Shown piece by piece: positions 23,056 to 30,921 of a DNA stretch of 52,226 bases. A model generated the notes under the pieces. The model was not told the DNA's origin. It was given only the letters and a program-made list of their open reading frames with translations, and made no database searches. The DNA comes from Oxalobacteraceae bacterium (GTDB taxonomy: Bacteria > Pseudomonadota > Gammaproteobacteria > Burkholderiales > Burkholderiaceae_D): the NCBI GenBank assembly GCA_027490255.1, contig JAIXYM010000026.1:1-52226 (forward strand), given 5' to 3'. Made by a program: the position numbers and the translations under genes. The number at the start of each line of letters is the position of its first letter. Position 1 is the stretch's first letter.

Positions 23056-24297
23056 CTATCTAGTCGGGCGGGTGTTTGCCTTTTCCGGAAATACTTTCGC
23101 CATCCACCAGAAAATCAATGCACCAAATACAAGCGTTGTCGCCGCGATATTGAGTGACCACGTAAATCCTTCAGCATGGGTGCTGGCTCGTGCCAACAGT
23201 AGCGCTGCGACTGGTGGACCGATGATCTGACAAAAACCGAATGCAGCCGACAGCATGCCGATGATCGCTGGCGCTGATTGTGGGTGCAGCTTCCTCCCCA
23301 ACTGCATGGCGAAAAAAGTGATGGCGGTAAAGGGCAATCCCACCAATAAGCTACCCAGCGCAAACCCTGAGAGCGTGGGCATCCAGTTACTGATGGCGAC
23401 GCCAGCTGCCTGTATCAGATAGCAAGCCAGCAGTAGATAACGCTGATCGAAACGGGCGGGAATTCGCGAAGCCATGATGGCGCCGAATGCCACGGCGATA
23501 CCGAGCATGGGCCAGAACAGATCAGGCCATGCTGAATCGGGCATGGCGGTACGTGCAATCACAGGTAAGAAGGTTGCTGTGATGATGTACCCGAATCCGG
23601 CCAGGCCATAGGCAAGCGTCAGGGCGGCTTTTTCTGTTGTACTGCCACCATTTACGGAGAGCTCATGCGTTGCGGTGGGCAGAGGAAGTCCGGCATCACT
23701 TTGAAAAACGCGCCACACGATGGTGGTCATGAGTGCCGCTAACAAGGCAAACGCGATCCATCCTGCACTTGCATGCCAGCCCATTTGTACCATCAGGCTG
23801 GCGAGTAGGCCGCTGGTGGCAATCCCAACGCCGGGGCCTGCATACACGATACCGCCTGCGGAGGGTAGGTTCATACGTGACAAGCGACCCAGACACCATG
23901 TGCTGGTGTAGACGAAAGCGACGGCGGTGATCACGCCGGCAGTAAAGCGTAACCAAGGCCACGCCGCAGGTACATCGGTGGACATCAGTGCTGTCAGCAA
24001 GCAGGTGAGCAGCAGGCCACCACGCACCATGGGTGCGACAGGCAAAGGTGACCAGCCGCGTCGTGACCAAACTGTGGGCTGCAGCGTACAAAGAATTGCG
24101 CCTAGCAGGTAGCCAAAATAATTCGCGCTGGCCAGCCAGCTGGCGCTTTCGAGATCGAGTAATCCGTCATGCAGCATCATTGGCATGAGCGGCGTGAAAG
24201 CAAATCGCCCGATACCCATGGCCACGGCCAGTGATAGGGTTCCCGATAGCGCGATGACCAGCGGACGGGTATCGCCAGCCGGTTCAGTCGCTTGCAT
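23056..24297 (-). CDS. YbfB/YjiJ family MFS transporter
   Basis: The 413-residue product has about 12 hydrophobic segments and no signal peptide. The start S-G-T-L-S-L-A-V-A-M-G-I-G-R-F-A-F-T-P-L-M-P-M-M with a following S-A-N-Y-F-G-Y-L-L-G-A is characteristic of the YbfB/YjiJ group of the major facilitator superfamily, inner membrane carriers of unknown substrate. It converges on motB with only 29 bases between the stops, with no clear terminator in the gap. Confidence 0.87.
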   Translation of the reverse strand: MQATEPAGDTRPLVIALSGTLSLAVAMGIGRFAFTPLMPMMLHDGLLDLESASWLASANYFGYLLGAILCTLQPTVWSRRGWSPLPVAPMVRGGLLLTCLLTALMSTDVPAAWPWLRFTAGVITAVAFVYTSTWCLGRLSRMNLPSAGGIVYAGPGVGIATSGLLASLMVQMGWHASAGWIAFALLAALMTTIVWRVFQSDAGLPLPTATHELSVNGGSTTEKAALTLAYGLAGFGYIITATFLPVIARTAMPDSAWPDLFWPMLGIAVAFGAIMASRIPARFDQRYLLLACYLIQAAGVAISNWMPTLSGFALGSLLVGLPFTAITFFAMQLGRKLHPQSAPAIIGMLSAAFGFCQIIGPPVAALLLARASTHAEGFTWSLNIAATTLVFGALIFWWMAKVFPEKANTRPTR

Positions 24298-24386
24298 TAT
24301 TAAAAATGATCGCTATGACCTGAGGCCTATGGCCCTCATTTGTCACAGGGACAGATAAAGCTCCCAGCCGTCCTGAGTTTCGCATT

Positions 24387-24869
24387 TCAGAACGGAGCAT
24401 TAGTCGTGCGTTTGCAGCGGCCTGTGATTAGATCCAAGCGTTTATTGTCACCGAGATCGAGCCACTGCTTGAATTCACCATTTCTACGATTGAGTGTGAA
24501 ATGCTCGCCCGTGATAGTCAGTCCGTGACGTTTAAATAAGGCCGGACGGCTGACCTTGAGGAGATCATCCTGGACCTGCAATGTACCTTTGCGGTTCATG
24601 GACATCGCATATTCGCCTATATACCAACCCGTGTTTTCGTCAAAATCGAATTGCGCCGGTATCGTTAAACGAGTCGTATCGAAGGGCTGGGAAAGCGTGT
24701 CATTGGGTTTGCTGACTTCAACATCGCAAACTACCTCGAGCTTCCCCTTGCTTTGATAAGCTGTTTTTTTCCCGTTCATATCCAAGCCGAGCATGCCGGT
24801 CATCCCGGCAACTACAGCGAGTCCCGCGAGAACGATCAAGACTAGTAAAGCAGTGATTGTTTTGTTCAT
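24387..24869 (-). CDS. Uncharacterised membrane-anchored protein
   Basis: The 160-residue product has one N-terminal hydrophobic segment (about residues 6-30), probably an uncleaved anchor or signal, and then a mostly beta-strand domain with two cysteines (V-V-C-D-V-E-V and T-G-R-C-K-R). No family is recognised. Its ATG overlaps the stop of the tyrosine phosphatase gene by four bases (ATGA type), so it is translationally coupled to it. A periplasmic or outer face location is inferred from the anchor. Confidence 0.7.
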   Translation of the reverse strand: MNKTITALLVLIVLAGLAVVAGMTGMLGLDMNGKKTAYQSKGKLEVVCDVEVSKPNDTLSQPFDTTRLTIPAQFDFDENTGWYIGEYAMSMNRKGTLQVQDDLLKVSRPALFKRHGLTITGEHFTLNRRNGEFKQWLDLGDNKRLDLITGRCKRTTNAPF

Positions 24870-25426
24870 CGACGATCTCCCTGATGATCAGTTAGTGGAG
24901 TGCGTTGGTGCAAGTGCCGGCGTACATGATCCAATAAGCCTGTGCAGGCGTCTTCGATTAGATCAAGAACTTGTGTGAACCCCTCTTCACCACCATAGTA
25001 GGGATCGGGAACCACTACGGCATCGTGCTGTCGGCAGAATTCCGTCAGGCGTCGTAGTTTGTGCCGCATCTGGGGCGGGCAGGCATGTTCAGCGAGTGCA
25101 AGATTATCCCAGTCCATCGCCAGCAGTAAATCATGCTCGATGAAATCCGCCTCGCTGATTTGACGAGCGCGCAAGTCGGAAAGATCATAGCCGCGCTGTG
25201 ATGCGGTGTGCTGGCTGCGGCGGTCTGGTGGTTTTCCCGGGTGATAGTTGTGGGTGCCGGCCGAGCTGACATGTACGATGGTATCGAGACGTGCTTCTTT
25301 GACCATATGCCGGAAGACGCCGTGTGCCGTTGGACTGCGGCATATATTGCCCATGCAAAGGAAAAGCACGCTGAAGGCTGGCTGCAGTCCAGTGGTTGTC
25401 TCAGTCTGCGTGGGGGTGTGGTTCAT
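24866..25426 (-). CDS. Low molecular weight protein-tyrosine phosphatase
   Basis: The 186-residue product has the LMW-PTP active loop C24-M-G-N-I-C-R30-S near the N terminus and the general acid aspartate D141 in V-P-D-P-Y-Y-G-G. S-S-A-G-T and H-D-L-L-L-A-M-D are also family hallmarks. In bacteria such enzymes dephosphorylate tyrosine kinases or other phosphoproteins, or may act on small substrates. An N-terminal extension of about 17 residues and a basic C-terminal tail make it longer than the usual 150-160. No tyrosine kinase or polysaccharide genes are nearby, so it looks like a stand-alone housekeeping type. Confidence 0.9.
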   Translation of the reverse strand: MNHTPTQTETTTGLQPAFSVLFLCMGNICRSPTAHGVFRHMVKEARLDTIVHVSSAGTHNYHPGKPPDRRSQHTASQRGYDLSDLRARQISEADFIEHDLLLAMDWDNLALAEHACPPQMRHKLRRLTEFCRQHDAVVVPDPYYGGEEGFTQVLDLIEDACTGLLDHVRRHLHQRTPLTDHQGDRR

Positions 25427-25734
25427 TTTTTTTATCGTGATGCTCCCCTAGCGGGGTGCGTCCATACTTGTCCCTATTTTACCTCTTGCAATAGCCGTGA
25501 AGTATCTCTGTCGCGCCCAGAATGAAAGGCTTTTTCTCGCATTTCTCTTGAATGCTCACTTAAAAAACTGACTTTGTACCCGCCCCCTGAGGCGCGGCGA
25601 TGACTTTGTATGAATTTTGTGCAGAGACAGGATCGTGCATACACGCAGGTAAACGTGACGTTGAGCGCCAGGTTTTTTCAAAAGCGAAATTCGGTGCTCT
25701 CTCGACGGATAGAAAAAATCCGTGTTTTTCGTAG
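25427..25734. other. Intergenic region with small hairpin, no gene seen
   Basis: These 308 bases separate two minus-strand genes. An open frame running into the esterase region lacks a ribosome site and family features. A six-base stem ACGGAT/ATCCGT at 25705-25723 is followed on the plus strand by GTTTTT, but no plus-strand gene precedes it. A promoter for the phosphatase gene should lie near 25430-25500. Confidence 0.3.
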
Positions 25735-26409
25735 CTAGCTAAAAACCCGCCTGAGCCAGTGGCCAATGTCAGTGATTTCTTCTTCACAAACCGAGTGCTG
25801 CATCAGGTAGTCATGCCATTCGATGTCATAACCGTGCTCACGCAACAGTTCACGCGACGTCTCTGCCCGATCGATCGGTACGACGCCATCGCCCCGACCG
25901 TGCGCGAGGAAGATCGGGGTTTGCTGATTTGCGGGATGACGTTCTTGGGCGATTGAATCTGCAAGCGGCAGATAACCAGATAAGCAGAGCAGGCCCGCAA
26001 GTTGTTGCGGGTAGCGTAGCCCGGTTTGCAGCGTCATTGCACAGCCTTGCGAAAAGCCAGCGAGCACAATGCGTGATGCTGGAATGCCTCTGGTTACTTC
26101 GCGCTCGATCAATTGCTCGATGCGCATTTGTGATTGACGCAAACCAGCTTCATCTTCGCGGCGCACGAGGTCCATGCCAAGGATGTCATACCAAGCCCGC
26201 ATCACATATCCGCCGTTAATCGTGACTGGCATGGTCTCGGCGTGTGGAAAGATGAAACGTATACCAGGGCAGCCGGAGAGATCGAGTTCGCGCACGATGG
26301 GCACAAAGTCATTGCCATCGGCACCCAGACCATGCATCCAGATCACTGCGGCTTCAGGATGCTCTGTGGTACTCAGCTCAATGGTTTCGAGGTGCGGAAG
26401 GTCAGTCAT
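25735..26409 (-). CDS. Carboxylesterase/phospholipase family alpha/beta hydrolase
   Basis: The 224-residue product matches the small bacterial carboxylesterase (EstB-like, acyl-protein thioesterase related) family. Motifs are W-M-H-G-L-G-A-D-G-N-D-F near the N terminus, the nucleophile S120 in G-F-S-Q-G, D174 in G-R-G-D-G-V-V-P and H205 in M-Q-H-S-V-C. It lacks a signal peptide and should be cytosolic. These enzymes hydrolyse short-chain esters or acyl groups; the physiological substrate is not evident. It is 27 bases downstream of mogA on the same strand, so shared transcription is likely. Confidence 0.88.
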   Translation of the reverse strand: MTDLPHLETIELSTTEHPEAAVIWMHGLGADGNDFVPIVRELDLSGCPGIRFIFPHAETMPVTINGGYVMRAWYDILGMDLVRREDEAGLRQSQMRIEQLIEREVTRGIPASRIVLAGFSQGCAMTLQTGLRYPQQLAGLLCLSGYLPLADSIAQERHPANQQTPIFLAHGRGDGVVPIDRAETSRELLREHGYDIEWHDYLMQHSVCEEEITDIGHWLRRVFS

Positions 26410-26436
26410 GGCTTGAATGAGAGGTTGTTTTTACCG

Positions 26437-27057
26437 CTATTTTGCACGGATCGCGGATTTAGGGCGGAAGGCTTTGCATACGGCATCGTGGGTTTCGATG
26501 TAAGGACCACCAATGAGATCAATGCAATAGGGCACCGCAGCGAAGATGCCGCCGACAATCGATTGGCCTTGATCGTCGCGTAGGCCTTCCAGTGTTTCGC
26601 GTATGGATTTCGGTTGGCCTGGAAGATTCATGATCAGCGCCGCATGGTCGTGGGCCTCACGTATCACGGCCACTTGCCGCGACAGAATGGCTGTGGGCAC
26701 GAAGCGCAGACTGATCTGTCGCATCTGCTCGCCAAAGCCCGGCATGATTTTCGTGGCGACGGCCAGTGTCGCTTCGGGTGTCACATCGCGTCGTGCTGGC
26801 CCGGTACCGCCCGTGGTCAGCACCAGATCGCAGCCGACCTGATCGACCAGTTCAATCAGCGTCTTTTCGATCAATGCCTGTTCATCGGGGATTAGGCGGG
26901 TCTCCATCTGCCATGGGCTACTGAGTGCTTGTGAAAACCAGTCCCGCAGTGCAGGTACGCCCTGATCTTCATAGACGCCGCTTGACGCACGGTCCGATAT
27001 CGAGACCAGTCCAATCAGCAGCTCAACGGGATGATTTCGGGTTTTCTTCGTCGTCAT
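26437..27057 (-). CDS. mogA: Molybdopterin adenylyltransferase MogA
   Basis: The 206-residue product is a MogA-type enzyme that adenylates molybdopterin before molybdate insertion. It has G-L-V-S-I-S-D-R-A-S-S-G-V-Y-E-D near the start, the T-T-G-G-T-G-P loop with D-V-T-P-E-A after it, and N-L-P-G-Q-P-K-S near the C terminus. Length matches the family. The start overlaps the end of the darP frame (27023-27057), so the two minus-strand genes are likely read in one transcript. No other molybdenum cofactor genes are in the window. Confidence 0.92.
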   Translation of the reverse strand: MTTKKTRNHPVELLIGLVSISDRASSGVYEDQGVPALRDWFSQALSSPWQMETRLIPDEQALIEKTLIELVDQVGCDLVLTTGGTGPARRDVTPEATLAVATKIMPGFGEQMRQISLRFVPTAILSRQVAVIREAHDHAALIMNLPGQPKSIRETLEGLRDDQGQSIVGGIFAAVPYCIDLIGGPYIETHDAVCKAFRPKSAIRAK

Positions 27058-27625
27058 GGTGTTCAGATTCGGTCGGGGACTGAGTTTCGCCTTGCAGTGA
27101 TTTCAGCAGCTGAAAAATTTCGCGATAAGCTTTCGGTGGTTTTTTTTCGGCTTGCTCCTTGCGCGCATTGCGCACCAGTGTGCGCAGATGCTGCACATCA
27201 AGGTCGGGATGCCGCGCGCGCAACTCGGTGATGACGCTGTCATCTGCCAGTAGGCGATCGCGCTGTCGTTCAATTGCGTGCAATGAGGCTGCTTCGGCGC
27301 GAGACGTACCGCGCCAGCCATCGACCGCGGTTTGTATCACGCTCACTTCTTCTTCGGTGAGCGTGCGCATTTTTTTGCCCACATACTGGAGCTGACGACG
27401 GCGTCCTTCATGGTCGCTGATTTGCTGGCAAATAAGGATGGCTTCCTGAACGTCTTCGGGCATGGGTATGCGCTTGACGCGATCACGCGCGGCGTTGACT
27501 AGAGTCTCACCCAGCTTTTGGAGAGCGGTACTTTCACGCTTGAGTTGAGATTTGGACGGGCGATCGTATTCCTGCTCGAATTCACTGGATTGGAATCCGA
27601 CTGCGCCCCGGTTGGCGTTGGGCAT
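27023..27625 (-). CDS. darP: Ribosome biogenesis factor DarP (YjgA, DUF615)
   Basis: The 200-residue product matches YjgA/DarP, a factor that associates with late 50S precursors and supports assembly of the peptidyl-transferase centre. It has the highly charged helical pattern R-P-S-K-S-Q-L-K-R-E-S-T-A-L-Q-K-L-G, then L-Q-Y-V-G-K-K-M-R and R-R-Q-L. I chose the ATG at 27625 (M-P-N-A-N); the frame is open further upstream to 27700 but would overlap the divergent pmbA start. darP beside pmbA in divergent order is a common proteobacterial arrangement, which supports both calls. Confidence 0.9.
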   Translation of the reverse strand: MPNANRGAVGFQSSEFEQEYDRPSKSQLKRESTALQKLGETLVNAARDRVKRIPMPEDVQEAILICQQISDHEGRRRQLQYVGKKMRTLTEEEVSVIQTAVDGWRGTSRAEAASLHAIERQRDRLLADDSVITELRARHPDLDVQHLRTLVRNARKEQAEKKPPKAYREIFQLLKSLQGETQSPTESEHHDDEENPKSSR

Positions 27626-27698
27626 GATGGACGGCCTATGGCATTCTTGAACGGCTGCTATGATACCTGCTTTGACCCTGACATCCAGAAATCGCCCC

Positions 27699-29063
27699 AT
27701 GACCCAATCATTTTTCAGCCATAGCCAGGATCAACTCAAAGAGATCGCGCAGGATGTGCTGCGTTTTGCAAAAGATAAAGGCGCCTCGGACGCTGCCGTC
27801 GAGATTAGCGAAGGCCAAGGCTTGTCTGTCACGGTGCGCAAGGGCCAGATCGAAACCATCGAGCAAAACAAGGACAAGGGCATCGGTGTGACCGTGTATC
27901 TTGGCCGTGATCGGGCTATTCGCCGGGGCAATGCGAGTACGTCGGATTTTTCTGCGCAGTCGCTCAAAGACACGGTCGATGCGGCCTATAACATTGCGCG
28001 CTTCACCGCCGAGGATGATTGCGCTGGCTTGCCCGAAGCAGAACTTCTCGAGATGCAGCCGCGTGACCTCCAGCTTTTTCATCCTTGGACGTTGACTGCC
28101 GAGCAGGCCGTCGAGCTGGCGCAGCGTGCCGAAGCAGCGGCTTTTGCCGTCGACAAGCGGATTACTAACAGCGAGGGTGCCAACACCTATGCGCAGCAGT
28201 CACATTTCGTGATGGCCAACACCCGCGGTTTTATGGGTGGCTATCCGTATTCGCGCCACTCGCTATCGGTATCGCCTATCGCTGGTAAGGGCAACAATAT
28301 GCAGCGCGATGACTGGTATTCGTCCGATCGCGATCCGACCAAGCTGGCGCAGCCTGAAGCGATTGGACGCTATGCGGCTGAGCGAGCGCTGTCGCGCCTG
28401 AATGCCCGTAAGCTCGATACCCGCAAATGTCCGGTTCTGTTTGAGGCGCCTCTGGCCGCCGGGTTGCTGGGATCGTTTGTGCAGGCGGTCTCTGGTGGTT
28501 CGCTGTATCGGAAATCCACATTCCTGACCGATTCTCTTGGCACGGCCGTTTTTGGCCCGGACATACAGATCATTGAGGATCCCCACGTGCTGGGCGCTGT
28601 CGGATCTTCGCCTTTCGACGAAGAGGGTGTGTGCACACATCGCCGAGAAGTGGTTCGTAATGGCATTGTTCAGGGATATTTCCTATCGACGTATTCCGCA
28701 CGCAAGCTCGGTATGCAAACTACGGGCAATGCCGGCGGGTCACACAATCTGCAGATTGTGTCGTCGACCACGCGTGCTGGCGATGATTTCAACGCGATGC
28801 TCAAAAAGCTCGACACCGGCTTGCTGGTGACTGAACTGATGGGTCATGGTGTCAATTACGTCACGGGTGATTACTCACGTGGCGCCTCGGGCTACTGGGT
28901 GGAGCGAGGCGTGATTCAATACCCCGTCGAGGAAATCACGATTGCAGGCAATATGAGAGATATGTTCAAAGATATCGTCGCGATTGGTTCGGATGTTCTG
29001 GTTCGAGGTACGAAAAGTACCGGCTCCATCTTGATCAGTACGATGACGATCGCGGGCGGTTAA
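27699..29063 (+). CDS. pmbA: Metalloprotease PmbA (TldE)
   Basis: The 454-residue product is PmbA/TldE, the partner of TldD in a cytosolic heterodimeric metalloprotease that trims modified peptides such as microcins and acts on the CcdA antitoxin in E. coli. Motifs include G-A-S-D-A-A-V-E-I-S-E-G-Q-G, R-I-T-N-S-E-G-A, L-L-G-S-F-V-Q-A-V-S-G and G-N-A-G-G-S-H-N-L. In the pair the zinc site lies on TldD, so this subunit itself is not expected to bind zinc. I chose the start at 27699 (M-T-Q-S-F) because the longer frame from 27660 overlaps the control region of divergent darP. tldD is not in the window. Confidence 0.93.
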   Translation: MTQSFFSHSQDQLKEIAQDVLRFAKDKGASDAAVEISEGQGLSVTVRKGQIETIEQNKDKGIGVTVYLGRDRAIRRGNASTSDFSAQSLKDTVDAAYNIARFTAEDDCAGLPEAELLEMQPRDLQLFHPWTLTAEQAVELAQRAEAAAFAVDKRITNSEGANTYAQQSHFVMANTRGFMGGYPYSRHSLSVSPIAGKGNNMQRDDWYSSDRDPTKLAQPEAIGRYAAERALSRLNARKLDTRKCPVLFEAPLAAGLLGSFVQAVSGGSLYRKSTFLTDSLGTAVFGPDIQIIEDPHVLGAVGSSPFDEEGVCTHRREVVRNGIVQGYFLSTYSARKLGMQTTGNAGGSHNLQIVSSTTRAGDDFNAMLKKLDTGLLVTELMGHGVNYVTGDYSRGASGYWVERGVIQYPVEEITIAGNMRDMFKDIVAIGSDVLVRGTKSTGSILISTMTIAGG

Positions 29064-29594
29064 AAAATGCTCGGAACGTATCCTTCCTGATTTCTGCGAT
29101 ATCCGTCTGGCGCGGTAGTGGGCGTGCAAACCCCGGACTGCGCCAGACGTTTTGATTCTTACTGATTTATCTTAAGCCCTCCATTTCCCCCTGCCTGCAA
29201 ACGCTTCCTGCTGACTGTTTGCTTTCGAGCAAATTGATTGTCCGCAAAAGCGCTCGAGAAATTTTCTCTATCTTTATTCTCCGAGGCAACATCAGGCAAC
29301 GCATGTGCCCCTAAGTTTCCTGAGATTTTTTTCATGAATTGATGCGGTTTTACGACATCTCTTTCTTCACGTTTTTATTCACGGTGGCGCTAAGAAATTT
29401 TTGTTACTTGTGCAGAAATGTTGCAGACAGTGCGTGCAAACAACAGATGCGTAATTGCATGTATCTCCCTATTGCTGTATTTGAAGTCACCCTCCTAGAA
29501 TTGCCATTGTTTTAACAGCAAAGGCGCGAGCTCACAATAATTCTGATCGGCGGGCTAGCGCTTTATTTTTAAACTGGGAGAAGGGGACACACTC
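29064..29594. other. Long intergenic region upstream of the second TRAP binding protein
   Basis: This 531-base gap contains the candidate pmbA terminator near its left end and the promoter region of the binding protein gene. The central part is AT-rich with several T runs and no gene that I can support. The long leader, far longer than others in the window, could hold operator sites for substrate control, but I see no clear inverted repeat or riboswitch. Confidence 0.35.
29104..29153 (+). terminator. Candidate terminator after pmbA
   Basis: CGTCTGGCGC at 29104-29113 pairs perfectly with GCGCCAGACG at 29140-29149, followed by TTTT. The 26-base loop is long, though an inner GGG/CCC pairing could shorten it. 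It lies 40 bases after the pmbA stop. Confidence 0.55.
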
Positions 29595-30674
29595 ATGACA
29601 CGTCGTACTTTCATCAAAAAAGCGGCTGCCGGTGCAGCAGCCGGTATCGTGGCAGCGCCTGCCATTGCGCAAACCAATCCGACCATTAGCTGGCGACTTG
29701 CTTCCAGCTTTCCCAAGTCGCTCGACACCATCTATGGCGCGTCAGAGACTCTGGCAAAGCGTGTTGCTCAATTAACGGACGGAAAATTCAACATTCGTGT
29801 ATTCCCGGGCGGTGAACTCGTACCGGCACTGCAAGTGCTGGATGCGGTGCAGGCGGGTACGGTAGAGATCGGGCACTCAGCGTCTTACTACTACTTCGGT
29901 AAGGATGCGACTTTCGCATTCGACACCTCGATTCCCTTTGGTATGACATCACGTCAGCAAACAGCCTGGATGGATCAAGGCGGTGGTCGCCAGCTCATGC
30001 GTGAGTTCTTCCATGACTACGGTATCTTGAATTTCATGGGTGGCAACACAGGCTGTCAGATGGGTGGCTGGTTCCGCAAGGAAGTCAACTCACCGCAGGA
30101 CCTTGATGGCCTGAAAATGCGTGTGGGTGGCTTTGCCGGCCGCGTCATGCAGCGTCTTGGCGTCGTGCCGCAGCAAATCGCTGGTGGCGACATTTATCCG
30201 GCACTGGAAAAGGGCACGATCGATGCGGCTGAGTGGATCGGTCCCTATGATGACGAAAAGCTGGGATTCAACAAGGTTGCACCTTTCTATTACGCGCCAG
30301 GTTGGTGGGAAGCAAGTGCACAGCTGTCTTTCTACGTGAACCAGAAAGAGTGGGACAAGCTGCCCAAGGATTATCAGGCAGCACTTGAAGTTGCGACCTA
30401 CGAGGCCCATGTCACGATGCAGGCGATGTATGACGCGCGTAATCCAGCTGCACTAGCCCGATTGATGAAGAATGGCGTGAAGGTACGTTCATTCTCCAAG
30501 TCGATTATGGATGCCTGCCACAAAGCAGCTATGGAAGTTTTCGAGGAAGAAGCAGCAAAGAATCCGAAGTTCAAGAAGGTGTTAGATCCATGGCGTCGTT
30601 TCCGTCAGGATCAAAATAATTGGTACGCGGTCGCTGAGGCACCGATGCAGGGTTATTTGATCAGCAAGAAGTAA
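29595..30674 (+). CDS. TRAP transporter substrate-binding protein (TakP/FcbT1-like), second copy
   Basis: The 359-residue product is a periplasmic TRAP binding subunit with a twin-arginine signal (T-R-R-T-F-I-K-K-A-A-A-G) ending P-A-I-A-Q. It shares W-R-L-A-S-S-F-P-K-S-L-D-T, P-F-G-M-T-S-R-Q-Q-T-A-W, G-N-T-G-C-Q-M-G-G-W-F-R-K-E and G-A/G-F-A-G-R with the protein at 18620, so the two are paralogues. A GGGAGAAGGGG site precedes the ATG. It converges on the dctM-dctQ permease genes rather than leading them, which is atypical for a TRAP operon. A strong bidirectional terminator separates them. Substrate of this group includes keto acids, but it is not assigned here. Confidence 0.92.
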   Translation: MTRRTFIKKAAAGAAAGIVAAPAIAQTNPTISWRLASSFPKSLDTIYGASETLAKRVAQLTDGKFNIRVFPGGELVPALQVLDAVQAGTVEIGHSASYYYFGKDATFAFDTSIPFGMTSRQQTAWMDQGGGRQLMREFFHDYGILNFMGGNTGCQMGGWFRKEVNSPQDLDGLKMRVGGFAGRVMQRLGVVPQQIAGGDIYPALEKGTIDAAEWIGPYDDEKLGFNKVAPFYYAPGWWEASAQLSFYVNQKEWDKLPKDYQAALEVATYEAHVTMQAMYDARNPAALARLMKNGVKVRSFSKSIMDACHKAAMEVFEEEAAKNPKFKKVLDPWRRFRQDQNNWYAVAEAPMQGYLISKK

Positions 30675-30695
30675 ACTGGCTTATCTACACTCCCA

Positions 30696-30733
30696 GCCAT
30701 AAAAAATCCCGCCACGGCGGGATTTTTTATGGC
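30696..30733. terminator. Strong, perfectly symmetrical bidirectional terminator
   Basis: An 18-base arm from GCCATAAAAAATCCCGCC is followed after two bases by its exact complement. With GC-rich centre and A6/T6 flanks, it works as an intrinsic terminator in both directions: for the TRAP binding protein on the plus strand, and as backup for minus-strand read-through. Confidence 0.9.
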
Positions 30734-30854
30734 CATGAATAACATATCGGACGATCAGCAATGTGAGAGCGTTGATCTCAATCGAGATGGATGACTTCAT
30801 GATCTCATCTCATTGCAGTGGATAAATCAACAAACCAATGCCATAGACAAGGCA

Positions 30855-30886
30855 ATAAAAAAAGCGCACCACTGAGGATGCGCTTT
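30855..30886 (-). terminator. Intrinsic terminator of the dctM transcript
   Basis: AAAGCGCA at 30861-30868 pairs with TGCGCTTT at 30879-30886 around a ten-base loop. Read on the minus strand the stem ends in a run of seven T residues (A tract at 30857-30863 on the plus strand). It lies about 35 bases beyond the dctM stop. Confidence 0.8.
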
Positions 30887-30921
30887 AAGCTTGAACCAGA
30901 GAGCCCCTGATTCAATCGAGT

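Noticed and set aside
25560..25787. Small minus-strand frame after the phosphatase gene
   Set aside because: It overlaps the end of the carboxylesterase gene and has no family feature or ribosome site.
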